Source: an uncultured Eubacteriales bacterium
GTDB taxonomy: Bacteria; Bacillota; Clostridia; Christensenellales; CAG-138
DNA: 64,000 nt
Direction: 5' to 3'
Assembly: GCA_900540495.1 (NCBI GenBank)
Contig: UQGA01000006.1
Span: 46,974 to 110,973, forward strand
Part shown: positions 61,822 to 64,000 of the stretch, piece after piece
Position numbering within the stretch: the first letter of the stretch is position 1
How the letters are laid out: each line of letters opens with the position of its first letter
Notes under the pieces: generated by a model
Seen by the model: the letters and a program-made list of their open reading frames with translations, nothing else
Told to the model about the DNA's origin: nothing
Database searches by the model: none
Translations under genes and position numbers: made by a program

Positions 61822-63906
61822 TTGCCCAGAGATACTGCACTCCAGAACACTCGAAATATCGGCATCATGGCGCACATCGATGCGGGCAAGACCACCACGA
61901 CCGAGCGGATTCTCTACTACACGGGCAAGATCCACAAGCTCGGGGAGACGCACGAAGGCGCAGCCACGATGGACTACATGGTGCAGGAGCAGGAACGCGG
62001 CATCACGATCACGTCGGCAGCAACGACCGCGTATTGGCGGGGGCACCGCATCAACATCATCGACACGCCGGGGCATGTGGACTTCACCGTTGAGGTGGAG
62101 CGCTCGCTCCGCGTGCTTGACGGTGCGGTTGCCGTGTTCTGCGCCAAGGGCGGCGTGGAGCCGCAATCCGAAACCGTCTGGCATCAGGCCGTGAAATACG
62201 GGGTGCCGCGCATTGCGTATGTCAACAAAATGGACATCACGGGTGCGGACTTTTTCAACGTCTGCAACATGATGCGCGACCGGCTCGCCGCAAACCCCGT
62301 CCCGATCCAGCTGCCCATCGGCAGCGAAGCGGCGTTTCGCGGCATCATCGACCTGGTCACGATGAAGGCGGAGGTCTACTACAACGACGACGGCACGGAC
62401 GTGCGCGAGGAGGAGATCCCCTCCGCGTACGTCGCGCAGGCGGAGGAATACCGCCAGTCGCTGCTGGACAACGTTCTCGGTGAGGACGAGGCGGCGATGG
62501 AGCGCTATCTTGACGGCGGCGAAATCGAGCCGGACGAGCTGCGCGCCTGCATCCGCAAGGCGACGCTGGCCGGCCGGGCGATCCCCGTGACGTGCGGCAC
62601 CTCGTACCGCAACAAGGGCGTGCAGCCGCTGCTCAACGCCATCGTGGATTACCTGCCCTCGCCGCTCGACGTGCCGCCCGCCAAGGGAATGACGCGCGAC
62701 GGCAAGGCGGAGGTCGAGGCCGTGCCGGACGACGAGGCGCCGTTTGCGGCGCTGGCGTTCAAGATCGTGACCGATCCATATGTTGGCAAGCTCGCGTTCA
62801 TCCGCGTGTACAGCGGCACGCTCAAGACCGGCTCGTATGTGTACAACGCGAGCAAGGGCAAGCGGGAGCGCGTGGGCCGCATCATGCTCATGCATGCGGA
62901 ACACCGGACCGAGGTGGAACAGATCTATGCGGGCGACATCGTGGCGCTCGTCGGCATGAAGGAAACGACCACGGGCGACACGCTGTGCACGGAGAACCGG
63001 CAACTGCTGCTCGAGTCCATGACGTTTCCGGAGCCGGTCATCCGCGTGGCCATCGAACCCAAGACCAAGGCCGGGCAGGAGCGCATGACGATGGCGCTGG
63101 TCAAGCTGGCGGAGGAGGACCCGACCTTCCGCACGTATACCGATCAGGAGACCGGGCAGACCATCATCGCCGGCATGGGCGAGCTGCACCTTGAGATCAT
63201 CGTGGACCGGCTGATCCGCGAGTTCCACGTGGAGGCGTCGGTCGGCAACCCGCAGGTCGCCTACAAGGAGACCATCACCAAGGCCGTCAAGGCAGAAGGC
63301 CGGTACGTCCGGCAGACGGGCGGCCACGGCCAGTATGGGCATGTGGTGGTCGAGTTCTCGCCGCAGGAGCCCGGCACCGGTTACGTGTTTGAGGATAAGA
63401 TCGTCGGCGGCGTGGTGCCGCGCGAGTATATCCCGGCCGTGGACCGCGGCATCCGGGAGGCGCTGCAGTCGGGGACGTTCGGCTACGAGGTCATGGACGT
63501 GAAGGCAACGCTTGTGGACGGTTCGTATCACGAGGTCGATTCGTCCGAGCTGGCGTTCCAGATCGCCGGGTCGCTCGCGGTCAAGGAGGCGCTGCCCCGG
63601 GCGGGGGCCGTGCTGCTCGAGCCGATGATGAAGGTCGAAGTGCTTGTGCCGGAGGAATATCTGGGCGACGTGATGGGAAATCTCAACGCGCGTCGCGGCC
63701 GCGTCAGCGGCATGGATATGCGCCAGGGCGTGCAGGTGGTGCGGGCCGTCTGCCCGTTGTCGGAGATGTTCGGCTATGCGACCGATCTCCGGTCCAGGAC
63801 GCAGGGGCGAGGCACGTTTACGATGCAGTTTGAACGCTACGAGGAGGCACCCTCGTCCGTGACGGAGAAAATGCTCAACCGCTATGGCTTTGGCAAGCGG
63901 TTTTAG
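61822..63906 (+). CDS. fusA: Elongation factor G
   Basis: This 694-residue translocation GTPase has the P-loop AHIDAGKTT, switch II DTPGHVDFTVEVERSLRVLDGAV, NKMD, and domains II-V ending with the QGRGTFTMQFERYEEAP motif. The only start compatible with the conserved RNIGIMAHIDAG opening is TTG 61822, 9 bases after GGTAAGG. It lies 11 bases behind rpsG. Confidence 0.97.
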   Translation: MPRDTALQNTRNIGIMAHIDAGKTTTTERILYYTGKIHKLGETHEGAATMDYMVQEQERGITITSAATTAYWRGHRINIIDTPGHVDFTVEVERSLRVLDGAVAVFCAKGGVEPQSETVWHQAVKYGVPRIAYVNKMDITGADFFNVCNMMRDRLAANPVPIQLPIGSEAAFRGIIDLVTMKAEVYYNDDGTDVREEEIPSAYVAQAEEYRQSLLDNVLGEDEAAMERYLDGGEIEPDELRACIRKATLAGRAIPVTCGTSYRNKGVQPLLNAIVDYLPSPLDVPPAKGMTRDGKAEVEAVPDDEAPFAALAFKIVTDPYVGKLAFIRVYSGTLKTGSYVYNASKGKRERVGRIMLMHAEHRTEVEQIYAGDIVALVGMKETTTGDTLCTENRQLLLESMTFPEPVIRVAIEPKTKAGQERMTMALVKLAEEDPTFRTYTDQETGQTIIAGMGELHLEIIVDRLIREFHVEASVGNPQVAYKETITKAVKAEGRYVRQTGGHGQYGHVVVEFSPQEPGTGYVFEDKIVGGVVPREYIPAVDRGIREALQSGTFGYEVMDVKATLVDGSYHEVDSSELAFQIAGSLAVKEALPRAGAVLLEPMMKVEVLVPEEYLGDVMGNLNARRGRVSGMDMRQGVQVVRAVCPLSEMFGYATDLRSRTQGRGTFTMQFERYEEAPSSVTEKMLNRYGFGKRF

Positions 63907-63947
63907 CAAAACGATCAGGATAAAATGAAGATGGAGGAAATGAGATA

Positions 63948-64000
63948 ATGGCAAAGGCAAAGTTTGAGAGAACGAAGCCGCACGTGAACATCGGGACGAT
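63948..64000 (+). CDS. tuf: Elongation factor Tu, 5' end only
   Basis: The first 17 codons (MAKAKFERTKPHVNIGT) match the EF-Tu N terminus, just before the P-loop. GGAGGA lies 9 bases before the ATG. The gene is cut by the window end, not broken. Confidence 0.95.
   Translation, partial: MAKAKFERTKPHVNIGT

Overview
The window is GC-rich DNA (strong G/C bias at third codon positions) from a Gram-positive bacterium, most likely a high-GC member of the Bacillota, class Clostridia. The evidence is lipoproteins with LxxC lipoboxes, AGGAGG ribosome binding sites, TTGACA/TATACT promoters, a reverse-type rubrerythrin, a membrane pyrophosphatase, a DUF421-DUF4363 pair, and an L7Ae-like gene between rpoC and rpsL as in Bacillus. 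A finer placement is not possible from sequence reading alone. All 58 protein-coding genes appear intact except tuf, which is cut by the window edge.

Layout. 280-3811 is a MacAB/YknXYZ-type export operon (adaptor, ATPase, permease). 3955-5865 holds a YcxB-like membrane protein, a 41-residue membrane microprotein and a convergent DUF1002 secreted protein. 5866-7276 is a non-coding block with two arrays of about 70-bp repeats and four to five copies of a roughly 91-bp unit that carries the 5' half of a tRNA. 7341-9737 is a polar amino-acid ABC transporter. 9931-13166 holds two tandem paralogues that fuse a PadR-like winged helix to a DUF2812-like membrane protein. 13674-18343 is a polyamine uptake operon (XRE-cupin regulator, PotA with a doubled TOBE domain, PotB, PotC, PotD). 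18578-26365 holds a CBS protein, DinB, the DUF421/DUF4363 pair, TcdA, a tandem-fused RluA-type pseudouridine synthase, an rRNA methyltransferase and a YbhN-like flippase. A 22-bp minisatellite precedes hppA (27034).

29373-37947 is a mix of envelope and housekeeping genes: an M23 peptidase, a D-Ala-D-Ala carboxypeptidase, reverse rubrerythrin with deoC, a THEP1-like NTPase, a peptidoglycan-binding membrane protein, a cytoplasmic GH13 amylase, a zinc-ribbon membrane protein and a DUF1858 protein. 38166-46583 on the minus strand is a compact eight-gene operon, aroF-tyrA-aroB-aroA-aroC-pheA-aroEK-aroQ. It encodes every step from DAHP to prephenate dehydrogenase and dehydratase. It is preceded by what looks like a classical attenuator: a 30-codon leader peptide with 6 Phe and 4 Tyr codons, a candidate antiterminator and a terminator with a U6 tail.

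46755-52144 (minus) carries rpsF-ssb-rpsR, a PepV-like dipeptidase, a YitT family protein, a Myb-like DNA-binding protein and an HD hydrolase. From 52229 the plus strand carries rpoB-rpoC, a Cys-rich membrane protein, then an L7Ae-like gene, rpsL, rpsG, fusA and tuf. rpoB has its own promoter and a structured leader instead of following rplJL.

Most interesting items: the Phe/Tyr attenuator, the tRNA-5'-half repeat array, the membrane-tethered PadR-DUF2812 fusions and the double pseudouridine synthase.
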